Below, piece after piece: positions 34,034 to 46,070 of a DNA stretch of 64,000 nucleotides; position 1 is the stretch's first letter, and every line of letters starts with the position of its first letter. The notes under the pieces are model-generated. The model saw only the letters and a program-made list of their open reading frames with translations. It ran no database searches and was not told the origin of the DNA. Made by a program: the position numbers and the translations under genes. Source of the stretch: Lactuca virosa (lineage: Eukaryota; Streptophyta; Magnoliopsida; Asterales; Asteraceae); contig CAKMRJ010005745.1 of assembly GCA_928212115.1 (NCBI GenBank), positions 213,727,431 through 213,791,430 of the forward strand. Direction: 5' to 3'.

Positions 34034-35473
34034 TTGGCAGCCGTGAACCCTTTCCTATATCATATACTTCCTTCATTATTTCTTCACTTCTCTCATCTTC
34101 AAGTCAAGAACACTCATTTCTCTCTCAAGTATCATCAAGAACACTTCCATTTCTCTTCAAATATGTAAGTGATTCATCCCTTTTGCTAGTTAATCTTCAT
34201 GATCATATGAATCCTATGAATCACATCCTTGAATACATCACTTTTCCTTCAAGATCTTCAAGCCTTCATCTTTTCACTAAGAACACCAAGAACACACACT
34301 TGTTCTTGGGCCGTGAACACCCTAAAAGCTTCCAAATCGTAAGTATCTTTTCCATATACTTGTTATCCATTAGAATTAGTTCATGAGGTGGACGTAAACC
34401 CTTCAAAGGATCTTGGGCTGTAAACCCTCCCATGGCCGTGAACTCCTAGATCTTGGCCGTGAACTCCCTTTAATGAATCACATGTGATTGTAACATTTCA
34501 TTGAGAGTGCTTCCTAGTCTCTAAGGTTGTTTCCTTGCATGTTAGTTGTTTTAAACACTAACTACATGCCTATATATGCCATTATATGTCATTTAGGACT
34601 CGTTTGTGCCTCGGGAATTCATTCGTGGAACTTCTCATATTTACGCGAATCTTCATATTGAATCACCCACATAAGGTTAGTTCATACCCCTATAATCAAT
34701 CTTTTAAATGTTTTAAATGCTTTTAGGGGGGGGGGGAATACAAGTTGAACACAATAAATATTGTGTAAATATTTACATGTGATAATCATCACATTAAAAG
34801 ATTTCTTATGCTTTTGTAAGTTATCAAAACGATTAAAAAACTCTTTTTAAAGTATTAGTTTGATTGTTTGTAAAACTTCATTCTTAAAAGTACATGCTCA
34901 ACCTAGCAGATAATTGAGTCTTTTCTTCAAGTCAGTAACAGTTCAAACAAGGATACTAGTAAACTATAATAGGTATAGTTTAAGGGTCAGTTCATACTAT
35001 AACTAGAACAGGAAGGAACATACTATAACAAGAACAAGAAGGAACATACTATATTCAAGAACAGAAGAACAAATCATGATTCACGAACTTATAGTTTACA
35101 CTCCTAGTAACCTAGGAAGGGAACCTATCATTAACTCATTGTTCTAAACAAAAGATGATAATAAACATGGTATAAGGGTATATATATGGTGCATCTACAA
35201 AATGCCAGGATTTATATATGGGGTACATCTATAAAGTACCAGAGTTATATATGGGGTACATCTACAAAGTACCATATGTTATTTATAAAGGGTACATCAA
35301 CAAAGTACCGGACAATAATAAATACAACATATTAATATAAACAAAACTCACAACAGTATCGACTGAGGCGTTAAGAGTGCATGATTTCATTACTTCTAGT
35401 ACTCGTCCTAATAATAGAACAACACCACATAAACTTGAACATACAGTTAGAAGGGGGCCTATAATGCTAATTT

Positions 35474-35619
35474 TATGATTCCTTAGTGGATACATTAGGG
35501 ATATATATTAATAGGATCCGACAGACAGTAGGATGTGTGCTTTCCGCTTCATTTCCTGTTCCTTGTTTGGTTGTGGGCTTAGAGTAGATTCAAACAGTCT
35601 ACTATCTATTTGATCTTAG

Positions 35620-35679
<60 letters not shown>

Positions 35680-35700
35680 CTTATACACCAAGTAATCGTA
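35474..35700 (+). repeat. G5 stem-loop module 1
   Basis: Core at 35555-35576. Outer arms TATGATTCCTTAGTGGATAC (35474-35493) and, at the right, TATACACCAAGTAATCGTA. Inner arms AGACAGTAG and CTACTATCT. A (TA)n run at about 35621-35676 sits in the right arm. Confidence 0.75.
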
Positions 35701-35873
35701 GGGAGTAACAGGTATGGGTCTGGTCATAGCATACAAATCCAGTAAACCGTTTTCTAGTATAAAAGCATAGTTTTCAGATAGAACATTAAGTTGGCTAAAC
35801 TAGAAACTTATCAGTAAAAGGTTTAATCCATTTTTATTAAACCGGTATAACTTAAAAGACCTTTAGTGGTTAA

Positions 35874-36059
35874 TTCTATAATACCTTAGTTTATACATCA
35901 GGGTTATATATAATTAATATCCGATAGGCAGTTGAATGGGTGTTTTCCGCCTCATTTCCTGTTCCTTGTTTGGTTGTGGGCTTAGGGCTGATTCACACAA
36001 TTAACTATCTGTTCGATATTAGATTATATATAACTAGTATAAACCAAGTGATTATAGAA
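35874..36059 (+). repeat. G5 stem-loop module 2
   Basis: Core at 35958-35979. The outer arms (35874-35896 and 36037-36059) are 23 nt and complementary at about 20 positions. Inner arms pair again (TTATATATAATTAATATC with GATATT...TTATATATAA; CAGTTGA with TTAACT). Confidence 0.85.
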
Positions 36060-36157
36060 GGAACTATTGTGGTTACCATTTTTACTAAAGGAAATATAGG
36101 TTTTCCTTAAAGAATGTTTTCATCAAATATAAAGGAACTATTACAGTTAACTCCGTA

Positions 36158-36324
36158 AGTACCAAATGAATACGCCAGGGTTGTATACAATGAAGATCAA
36201 ACAATGGGATGTGTGCTTTCCGCCTCATTTCCTGTTCCTTGTTTGGTTGTGGGCTTAGGGAAGATTCACACAATCGATTGTCTGTTTGATCTGGATTGTA
36301 TATAAATTGTATTCATTTAGTACT
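36158..36324 (+). repeat. G5 stem-loop module 3
   Basis: Outer arms AGTACCAAATGAATAC (36158-36173) and GTATTCATTTAGTACT (36309-36324) pair at 15 of 16 positions. Inner arms: ATACAAT..AGATCAAACA and TGTTTGATCTGGATTGTAT. Core at 36231-36252. Confidence 0.88.
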
Positions 36325-36745
36325 CATAGAAGGAATTGTAGAGTCATTTGTACTTTTCTTTCATTACATTAGAAGATATAGGATTTTCTGGAGGAACAAG
36401 CGAACTTTTCTAAAAGAACTTACAACTTACAATACATCACTAAAATACTTATGAACTCACCAGCTTAAATGCTGATCTACTCTTTCAAAATACCTTGTAT
36501 TCTCAGGGAACTAGTAGACAGGTATGCACTCAGGGATTCAGAAGATGGAGCATGGTAGCTTCATGTCTTATTTTGTTATTTACTTTAGAGTAAACCTTTT
36601 GTGAATCTAATACTTTGTAAACACTTTAATATTAATGCAATGGTTGTTTGTTACTTTGATTACTATGATGCATGTTTTGTGATACTAAACATGACGTCCT
36701 CCACCACCGAACGTTTCCGTCGTTCCGGTTTGGGGGTGTGACAGA

Positions 36746-36760
36746 TTGGTATCAGTGCAT
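36746..36760 (+). other. G5 primer binding site
   Basis: TTGGTATCAGTGCAT two bases after the LTR. The first nine bases of the initiator Met tRNA complement are present, with a change near the end. Confidence 0.75.
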
Positions 36761-37969
36761 TGTTTATAGTGAACTAAGTATATCAACCTATAAAAGATAT
36801 ACAACTATAAATGCAATGGGGCCAAAGTGCTCTGACTAAAAGTATATTTTAAAAATATAACAATATTTTATAAAAGTATACATACATGCTTATACATAAA
36901 TACATACTAAAACAAGTATCACAAGAAGAACATAACAAAAGTATTTAAAGGTTGGACATTGCGGTCAAACCTGGACAATTATGTAATCATATCTTGGATC
37001 AATATAGCATGATCAACTATATTCATTGGAGATATGACCGTCATGTGTTTGAGAGTGATGTGGTGTTGCAACAGTCTTAAAACTTACCTAACTCGATTCA
37101 AGGGAATTCTAGATCAGAACAAAAAGTTAAAATACTATGGGAGTATTTTATGATACTATAATACAACAACAAGTTTAAAACATACCAAGTTCATTACATT
37201 AAAATACTATAGGAATATTTTAGGCACTAAAAATAACTTATGTGAAAATTTAAAAGACCCTTATGGTAGGTCTATAATTCCGGAGTGTATACTCCCAAGG
37301 TTTTATATAATTGAGATTTTATAGACTTAGAATTTGTGATCTATGCTCTACCTCATGTTCCTTGTTTGGTTGTGGTTTTAGAGTAGGATCACCTATTCGA
37401 AGGTTTATTTAATCTTAAATTATATACAACTTGTGTACACTGCGCAGTTATAGGAGGACCCTGTAAGGATCACCCCATAATGTTTCATTTAATCTCATAG
37501 ATTCTTTAAACACTTCCATTCTCGCACGACAAACCCAGATAGATGTAACTACTCAATCATCAGCAGTCAGCAGAGGACTCAAGGAGGAACAAAAAGAGGT
37601 TCATAGGGAGTTTTCCAAAGAGGGATCAGCCAAAGTAACCAAAACGTCTTATGCGTCACACTAATAAATAATAACATTGATTGACTTAGTGAGCTAGTGA
37701 ATACACTGCTCACATTATGTGCTAGGATTATTTTTCTGTTCATGCAACTGGTAACAATTATTCAATTCACAGAAATTCATTTGAGGATAGCCACTTCTGA
37801 TTCATAAAGTTTATTTTATATAGTCTCCCTTTATGAATTGTTTCCATAACCCTATGAAAGTTAGAACCAGATACACTCAGAACTAGGATAACTTAGTCAT
37901 TCAGCTTTCGGCTTACAAACACTGCTATAGACTTATCTCCGTCTCACTTTGTATTCTTTTTAGAAAAAT
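36761..37969 (+). other. G5 leader
   Basis: About 1.2 kb without coding content, holding stem-loop module 4. Confidence 0.7.
37259..37468 (+). repeat. G5 stem-loop module 4 (leader)
   Basis: Core variant at 37354-37375. Outer arms GGTCTATAATTCCGGAGTGT and, at the right, ACACTGCGCAGTTATAGGAG pair with small bulges. Inner arms TATATAATTGAGATT and AATCTTAAATTATATA. Confidence 0.8.
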
Positions 37970-39076
37970 ATGCCTCGCGGTAGAACTATAAGGCGCGTAG
38001 TCAATACCACAATAGAGAATCCACCACCATAATTTGATCCTGCTGCTCTCCAAGCAGCAATAACAGCCGCAGTAACAGCTGCTATGAATCAATTCCACAC
38101 AAGTGGTACCAGTGGAGTTGGTAGCGGTACCCACCGAACTAACCCCGGAGTTACCCATGGACACCCACGGGAGTGTTCGTATAAGGACTTCATGAACTGC
38201 AAACCCAAATCCTTTAATGGAAATGGGGGAGTCATTCCTCTGATGCGATGGTTCCAGAAAACAGATTCGGTCTTCAAAATCTGTCTGTGCCCAAAAGGGA
38301 GCAAAGTGAAATTTGCTGCCTGCACCTTCTTCGACAGAGCCCTGACATGGTGGAATAGCCATGTTAAGTCACCGATCCTATCAGTGGCTAACTCTATAGG
38401 TTGGGAGAACCTGAAAGAGTTGATGTTGGAAGAATACTGCCCTAGGGGCGAAGTTCAACAGCTGGAGCAAGAGCTATGGGAGCATACCATGGTCGGCTCA
38501 GACATAGTGGCTTACACTGACAGGTTTAGCGACCTAGCAGCACTGTGCCAAGGGATGGTTACCCCGGAGAGTAAGAAGATAGAAAAGTACATCTGGGGTT
38601 TATCTACCCCGATTCAAGGGGGTGTACTGTCTTCTAACCCAACTACCTTCCATAACGCGAACGTCTGGCCCAACGAATCATTGACCATGGATTCCGCCAT
38701 GGCGTGGTGGTTCCCGTTCCCGAGCCATCAAAGGGAGGGGACTATAAAAGATAGTCGGGGAACAAGAGGAAGGAGCGAACGACACAAGAACCCCCACAGG
38801 AGCAACAAACAGTTACTGTAAACGCGGCCACAACACCTGACACTCCAGCACCTATGAGTCGATATGCTGGAACTCTCCCGAAGTGTGGAAATTGTAACTA
38901 CCACCATACTGGAGTATGTCAGGAAATGCAGTGCATGAACTGCCGCAGGAAGGGGCACACTGCCCGTTTCTGCAGGGCACCAGCTCATCCGATCTCCCAA
39001 CTCCCCGAAGTTGAAGCAAACCAGGCCTGTTATGGTTGTGGTGAGACTGGACACTACAAGAGGGACTGCCCATAAC
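37970..39076 (+). pseudogene. G5 Gag with two zinc knuckles
   Basis: The start at 37970 (MPRGRTIRRVV) is chosen because it opens the frame that continues into the Gag core. A TAA lies at codon 21 (38030-38032). The core reads SFNGNGGVIPLMRWFQKTDSVF (38210-38275), KVKFAACTFFDRALTWWNSH (38305-38365), then YCPRGEVQQLEQELWEH and DIVAYTDRFSDLAALC. The frame stops at 38821. After a frameshift, CGNCNYHHTGVC, CMNCRRKGHTARFC and CYGCGETGHYKRDC follow (38884-39072), full CCHC motifs. Despite the stops the core and knuckles are well kept. Confidence 0.87.
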
Positions 39077-39303
39077 GAAGAACTCAGGCGCGAATGGATG
39101 AATTCTGATGATCACCGGAGAAACTACCCATGAATCACCAGCGAGCAGAGGTACGTCTTCGAAATAAAAAAATTACTTTAAAAATTTGATTTATATTTAA
39201 TATAAGATTAAAACTTGGGGAAAATTTAAAAGTAATTATAATAACTCACTCGTCTGAACGAGTCACAACATTCATAAGAGAACTAAAGATCCGTACAGGT
39301 GAA

Positions 39304-39479
39304 CTATGATGGCTTAGTATGTACACCAGGGTTGTGCATAGCTAAGATTTTGCAGACTTAGAATGAGTGCCGCCTTACTTCCTGTTCCTTGTTTGGTTGT
39401 GGATTTGGGGCAGAGTCACTCAGTCGACCGTCTTATTCATATTAATTATACATAACTTGTATATGCCAGGAAATCATAG
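39304..39479 (+). repeat. G5 stem-loop module 5 (after Gag)
   Basis: Core at 39381-39402. Outer arms CTATGATGGCTTAGTATGTA and, at the right, TATATGCCAGGAAATCATAG. Inner arm ends GAGTG and CACTC close the loop. Confidence 0.82.
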
Positions 39480-39689
39480 AGGCACAGAGGAGGATCATAA
39501 TATAGAGTATCGACACTAGTTATCAAAGCACTTTCACTGTTAGTACTCGCTTATCGCGGTGCGGCATGATAGTGGTAATATCAAGGAGAAAACTAAAAAC
39601 ACTAGAAAGGCTACATGAAATACATTGTAGAGCACACTAGGGATATAACATCGTATAACAGCCCTGTTTCCTTACCCCTAATCAAGCTT

Positions 39690-40010
39690 GCTTTCAGTCG
39701 AGATCGCCCTTCTTTCAAATCGGCCTAACATTTGTTTATGTAAAGAGTCCGTTGTCATCATTCGTCATGGATTGGCGTGGTCCTCACCATACCAAGTTCA
39801 CGTGTTTCGAAAATCCAACGCCTTAACCAACAATTTAATGAAACCCTCGTCATTCGTAACGACAACCCGACCTAGACCTCAGTATTGTCTCTTGTCTTCT
39901 AAACCCGAAGTACTCATGCGAGGAGTACCTTTCCCTTCGAAACCTTTCCACCGTATACTCAGCAGACCTCCCCGAACTACCACTCATTGAACAGATCAAG
40001 TTCAAGCACA
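39690..40010 (+). pseudogene. G5 protease C-terminal trace
   Basis: Frame-shifted translation gives MDWRGPHHTKFTCFEN, similar to the GMDWLS..H.A...C.EK block after the gypsy protease active site. A LVIRND then CLLSSKPEVLMRGVPF series follows, like the block just before reverse transcriptase. Nothing of the reverse transcriptase follows. The assignment rests on short motifs only. Confidence 0.5.
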
Positions 40011-40035
40011 GAGGCTAAGGACGAATACAACCCAC

Positions 40036-40214
40036 CTATCACTATTAAGTGTATACGGGAGGGTAGTATATAATTATGATTACGTGGATTTAGTATGTGT
40101 GTTTCCGCCCTATCCCCTGTTCCTTGTTTGGTCGTGGACCTGGGGCAGAGTCGCAGATCCGACCGTCTTACTAATATTAATTATATACGACTGGTATACA
40201 TGAAGTGATGATAG
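40036..40214 (+). repeat. G5 stem-loop module 6 (before 3' LTR)
   Basis: Core at 40116-40137 with one change. Outer arms CTATCACTATTAAGTGTATA and, at the right, TATACATGAAGTGATGATAG. Inner arms TATATAATTA and TAATTATATA. Confidence 0.78.
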
Positions 40215-40347
40215 ATGGACCAGGTACGAATCTTATCATTAGCGTTAGGGAAAAGTTGCCCAGGTCTACGAGTGGGTATTCTGCCATTCAGAGAAGTACA
40301 TCCCCAGGAGTACTTCTAGGAAAACTAACTTCGGGACGAAATTCCAT

Positions 40348-40362
40348 CTAACGGGGGGATGA
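40348..40362 (+). other. G5 polypurine tract
   Basis: CTAACGGGGGGATGA directly precedes the 3' LTR. GGGACGAAATTCC about 20 bases before it is the standard gypsy 3' block. Confidence 0.8.
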
Positions 40363-41589
40363 TGTGACAACCAGTAAATTTCTATCTTGTAAAGCCATTC
40401 AATTCAATCAAAAGTCATACTTATTCTATTGCCTTTTAGCCTTGTCAAGGGTCATTCTAATGAGTTCTAAGCCTAGTACATTCAAGGATTGTGTGATAGG
40501 ATGTGTTAACTAAAGTTCATTGAGTTGCATTCAAGCCAGAAACTCCATCACAAGGAGTTTACGGCCGCAAACTAGAGTTTACGGCCGTAAAATCTTAGCA
40601 GCCGTGAACCCTTTCCTATATCATATACTTCCTTCATTATTTCTTCACTTCTCTCATCTTTAAGTCAAGAACACTCATTTCTCTCTCAAGTATCATCAAG
40701 AACACTTCCATTTCTCTTCAAATATGTAAGTGATTCATCCCTTTTGCTAGTTAATCTTCATGATCATATGAATCCTATGAATCACATCCTTGAATTCATC
40801 ACTTTTCCTTCAAGATCTTCAAGCCTTCATCTTTTCACCAAGAACACCAAGAACACACACTTGTTCTTGGGCCCTGAACACCCTAAAAGCTTCCAAATCG
40901 TAAGTATATTTTCCATATACTTGTTATCCATTAGAAGCACTTGATTAGCAACCAAGAAACAACCACTTTGTGCATAAACTTCAAGAGTTTACGGCCGTCA
41001 ACCCTTCTTAGTTCATGAGGTGGCCGTAAAACCTTCTTAGTTCATGATTCACGAACTTATACTTTACACTCCCAGTAACCTAGGAAGGGAACATATCATT
41101 AACTCATTGTTCTAAAAAATAGATGATAATAAACATGGTATAAGGGGATATATATGGTGCATCTACAAAATGCCAGAATTTATATATATGGGGTACATCT
41201 ACAAAGTACCAGAGTTATATATGGGGTATATCTACAAAGTACCGGATGTTATTTATAAAGGGTACATCAACAAAGTAGTGGACAATAATAAATACAACAT
41301 ATTAATATATACAAAACTCACAACAGTATCGACTGAGGCGTTAAGATTGCAGGATTTCATTACTTCTAGTAGTCGTCCTAACAATAGAACAACTCCTCAT
41401 AAACATGAACATACAGTTAGAAGGGGGCCTATAATGCTAATTTTATGATTCCTTAGTGGATACATTAGGGATATATATTAATAGGATCCAACAGACAGTA
41501 GGATGTGTGCTTTCTGCTTCATTTCCCGTTCCTTGTTTGGTTGTGGGCTTAGAGTAGATTCACACAGTCTACCATCTATTCGATCTTAG

Positions 41590-41622
<33 letters not shown>

Positions 41623-41630
41623 TATATATA

Positions 41631-41668
<38 letters not shown>

Positions 41669-42732
41669 CTTATACACCAAGTAATCGTAGGGAGTAACAG
41701 GTATGGGTCTGGTCATAACATACAAATCTAGTAAACCGTTTTCTAGTATAAAAACATACTTTTCAGATAGAACATTAAGTTAGCTAAACTAGAAACTTAT
41801 CAGTAAAAGGTTTAATCCATTTTTATTAAACCAGTATAACTTAAAAGACCTTTAGTGGTTAATTCTATAATACCTTAGTTTATACATCATGGTTATATAT
41901 AATTAATATCCGATAGGCAGTTGAATGGGTGTTTTCCGCCTCATTTCCTGTTCCTTGTTTGGTTGTGGGCTTAGGGCAGATTCACACAATTAACTATCTG
42001 TTCGATATTAGATTATATATAACTAGTATAAACCAAGTGATTATAGAAGGAACTATTGTGGTTACCATTTTTACTAAAGGAAATATAGGTTTTCCTTAAA
42101 GAATGTTTTCATCAAATATAAAGGAACTATTACAGTTAACTTCGTAAGTACCAAATGAATACGCCAGGGTTGTATACAATGAAGATCAAACAATGGGATG
42201 TGTGCTTTCCGCCTCATTTCCTGTTCCTTGTTTGGTTGTGGGCTTAGGGAAGATTCACACAATCGATTGTCTGTTTGATCTGGATTGTATATAAATTGTA
42301 TTCATTTAGTACTCATAGAAGGAATTGTAGAGTCATTTGTACTTTTCTTTCATTACATCAGAAGATATAGGATTTTCTGGAGGAACAGGCGAACTTTTCT
42401 AAAACAACTTACAACTTACAATACATCACTAAAATACTTATGAACTCACCAGCTTAAATGCTGATCTACTCTTTCAAAATAACTTGTATTCTCAGGGAAC
42501 TAGTAGGCAGGTACGCGCTCAGGGATTCAGAAGATGGAGCATAATAGCTTCATGTCTTGTTTTGTTATTTACTTTAGAGTCAACCTTTTGTGAATCTAAT
42601 ACTTTGTAAACACTTTAATATTAATGCAATGGTTGTTTGTTACTTTAATTACTATGATGCATGTGTTGTGATACTAAACATGACGTCCTCCGCCCCCGAA
42701 CGTTTCCGCCGTTCCGATTTGGGGGTGTGACA
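40363..42732 (+). repeat. G5 3' LTR (2370 bp)
   Basis: It is shorter than the 5' LTR because a block of about 650 bp is absent, while about 70 bp near 40940-41010 is found only here. Modules 1' (41444-41689), 2' (41863-42048) and 3' (42147-42313) are all retained, with cores at 41525, 41947 and 42220. Confidence 0.88.
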
Positions 42733-42737
42733 CAGGG

Positions 42738-43266
42738 GAACATACCTTGCACGAAACATCTCCAAGAGATATTCCTACGTCATATCGGCCCTCTGCTCAG
42801 GAGTATAAGAACTAGTAACCAATCGCCACCAATCCCTTGCCCCCAACGTGAGAAGGCTCATGACGCACTTGACCTTTTGGTTATCTGGAAAAGAACATGT
42901 GAAGAAAAAACCCTCCACGTCATACAACCATGTCATCGCCACAATCGGATATGAGACCCCATCAAACTCTGGGGGCTTCGTACGATCGAAGTATCGTTTC
43001 TAGAAATCTCTCTCTCCTCGATTCCTAATGGCAACAACAGCCACAGTGGCTACATGAACAACAACCTCAAAAAGTGTAGCATATCGGTCTTCAAAGTAAT
43101 CCATCATAGTGGCCTTGACAAATTCAACGAGCTCCGGTATCTGCCCCTTGACAAAAGAAACAACTTCCTTATGAATGATCTCCCTGACATGGTCCTCAGT
43201 TAATGCTGGCCCATCTGCTCCTGATCCTGATCCGGATCCAACCTCAAATCATCTCGTAATCACCAT
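42738..43266 (-). pseudogene. G6 Gag, N-terminal part
   Basis: The ATG at 43266 opens a frame with stops and shifts. Near 42930-42800 the minus strand gives FFFTCSFPDNQKVKCVMSLL then ARDWWRLVTSSYTPEQRADM, the same core as in G4 Gag. It ends at the G5 junction (42737) and resumes at 33801. Confidence 0.82.
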
Positions 43267-44165
43267 ACTGAAAATAAACCAGGGAGATATCAGAAAAAAC
43301 GCATTTAACAACAGGGGAACCAATTCCCAACAAAACCCTAGGGTTTGTGACTTCCCTGATATGCGTACGGGTCCTGTGCTTCCAGTAGTACGGGCCCATA
43401 CTACCATCCACACCTATTGTATTTGTCTCAGAAGATCATCACAACAACCCTAACCATACTCGCAAAATACACATACACTCTATCCTATCATCCTAGAGGA
43501 AGGCTAGACATTACACAACTGGTCGGCAGACCCCACAAAACTCATCCATGAAACTTCCACCAACCCTGCAGTACTCGTGTATGCTAATCATACATAACAT
43601 TGGACCCTATAGACAGTCGGATACCTGATTCTACCCTAAGCCCTTCATCAAACAAGAATAGGAAATAAGGATAAACCAGACATTCTCAGGCTATAGAATC
43701 TTAGTTATGCACAACTATGCTACATACACTAAGCAACTAGAGTAATGATGTCAATTTCATACAAGAAGAACCCTAGGCTATCAGGCATCATATAATCAGG
43801 CAATTCTATCATGCAATTCCTAAAGATCCCTAGCGTATCACTAGCATGCTTTTCTAACAAATCATGTATCCGCAAGATCAAAACTCAGTAAATATAACAA
43901 GTATGGGTATTTTGGGAACCACTCTCCTGTTCGGGCTCTAGCTGACTGTGCACACCACATCTTCCTGAAAAATCAAAGTTAAGTCAAGGTTCAATTTCCC
44001 TATCCCAAGCCAACAATCAAACAAGAAAATGACAAGAGACTGAGCCCATGTCCTTAACTCAACTATTTTATTGTAATTTCTTTTTCAAAAACATTTTGCA
44101 AAAACTCTCGAATCCTAGTTTGAGACTGGATTCACACAAGTGTTCCTCCAATTCACTCAAACCAG
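43267..44165 (-). other. G6 5' leader
   Basis: About 900 bp without coding content. Around 43610-43720 it has a decayed stem-loop module: arms CTATAGACAG and CAGGCTATAG, with a degenerate core CAAACAAGAATAGG. Confidence 0.6.
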
Positions 44166-44178
44166 GGCTCTGATACCA
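44166..44178 (-). other. G6 primer binding site
   Basis: TGGTATCAGAGCC on the minus strand, a perfect initiator Met tRNA complement, three bases inside the 5' LTR starting at 44182. Confidence 0.9.
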
Positions 44179-46070
44179 ACTTGTAACATCCCATTTTCAG
44201 AACCAAATTTTTTATTTTAATTAGGGTAAAACTTCCCAATTTATTAATCCATTAATTAATTTAAACTGTTATTCCGAATTACATTTATTAAAAATCAGAG
44301 TATTGTAGAAACGCAGAATCTTCAATGTTGCTGATGAGTGTGTATAGTCTCGCCTTCGTCTTCCAACAATAACCGTTGATACCTGTATCCATAAACAACC
44401 GGGTAAGCATAAAACTGATGGGTTTTGAGCATTACAACATTCCTATATGTACATGCAACCCTAATTGCTTTGGATTTAGGTTTTTCTCAAGTTATACATG
44501 CAAATTAATTTTCCAAAGAAAGAACCCTAGATCTACTATATAAAATCGAAATCTATACATATTAGGGTTTGGAAGAATACCTTTCTTGTTAGCTAGTAGT
44601 AACAAGTAATCCACAAAAAATCTTTACTCTTAAAAGCTTGACTGCTCCAAGTGTTGCACCTCTAATGAAGTCACAAACACCACTAGCAAAGATGAATGAG
44701 AGAGAGAGATATGATGGAGGCTCTTGATTTTCGGCTAGGGCTTCTCTAAGAATGCATTGACCGAAAATCATATCACAAGGGTTCCTTATATAGCTGAGGC
44801 TGCTAGGGTTTCAGGTGGAAACCCTAATTCTCTACTTAAGCCCTAAGCAATCCATGGACACCTTCTAGAAGGCCCTTTCGACGAAATCTTCTATGGGCTT
44901 CCCATAGATTTCGTCCAACCCTATCCAAGTTGATCCAACAACCCAGTTTGCAACTATCAATGATTTGCAATATCAATCCCCTTATTTTTAATCAGTTCCT
45001 TTAATCCCAAAATTAATTCCAAATTAATTTATGATTAATACTAATTAAATAATATGATTTCTCAATTAATATATTATTCTTATAATATATTAATAAATCA
45101 TTTATCAACCTCTTTCTCCATAATTCATCCTATCAAATTGCTACGGTGAAGGCAACCCAAAAGGACCATGCTACTATCAGATCAAGTACATACCAATTAT
45201 AGTTATGGACTTAGACACATAATCCAACAGTCTCCCACTTGGATAAGTCTAATAACTAATGGCAAGTATGACTTCAAAATTCGATTAGAAATCGTAGCTC
45301 TCAAAACCCGCTGTCGAACTCTGAGCTAGTCAATGACGCGTCCTTTAGATATGGGATCATATAATCCTCCGTTCTGCAAGATATCATGTGGACAAAGACA
45401 TGGAATAGAGTCATACTCAATGTCCAACAATTTGTTTTGCGACTTCCGATTTGTTTGACATAGAACTTAATTGAATACATCAGCACACAAGTCAACACAA
45501 AATCATCGAGGGACCCAAGATATCGCTTTACCCTCTTAGGATAAAAGAAACCGATAAACTTTGACTTATATGCCTCTACTATTTATTCATCAAATCGTAC
45601 ACAACAATAAGTTTTATAACATCAAGTTACTGATGCATTTTCGCATTATGAATGCATAACCAGCTCTCAAACAACAACTCATATATCTCGGTTTAAAGAT
45701 TATAAGTTATTATCATCTCACAATCACTCGTGGTAAATTCCATGAAGTGATTCATATAAGCGTGGGTTTAATCCAATACTCAAATCTTATTTCAGAAGTA
45801 CTCATGACCGTTGCAGCAAACCTTTTCTATGTCTATGCACTTAGACAATCTACAAACCAATTCATAACAGTCTAACCTCATAACTTACTTCAAAAGTATG
45901 ATCGACTATGGACAATTTGAACAATCTAATTATTCTGGAAGTAAAACATGCAAAAGTGAAACAATAGTAAACAATTGACACAAGATAGTAAACGATACTT
46001 ATATATAAATCTCCATTATATAATCACCAAAATGTCAATATTTATCTATTACGAGTTTCAAAACATCTAT

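Larger units (their letters stand above)
33802..36743 (+). repeat. G5 5' LTR (2942 bp)
   Basis: It starts TGTGACAACCCG and ends TTGGGGGTGTGACA. A palindrome pair lies at 33994-34033 with a TATA-like CCTATATCATATAC at 34053. Three stem-loop modules fill 35474-36324. It has about 650 bp (around 34380-35050) that the 3' LTR lacks. Confidence 0.9.
33802..42732 (+). mobile_element. G5: gag-only gypsy element, 8.9 kb
   Basis: Target duplication CAGGG at 33797-33801 and 42733-42737. 5' LTR 33802-36743, primer site from 36746, Gag 37970-39076, a protease trace near 39690-40010, purine tract, 3' LTR 40363-42732. Only about 3.6 kb lies between the LTRs. Reverse transcriptase, RNase H and integrase are absent with no insertion that could explain it, so it is a non-autonomous (TR-GAG or LARD-like) element. 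It interrupts the Gag of G6. Confidence 0.92.

Noticed and set aside
35500..42300. Hammerhead ribozyme or retrozyme in the stem-loop modules
   Set aside because: I do not find the conserved CTGATGA and GAAA core boxes in the right arrangement.
35500..42300. Stem-loop modules as ordinary MITE insertions
   Set aside because: Arms differ between modules and there is no constant terminal repeat or target duplication around each copy. Not fully excluded.
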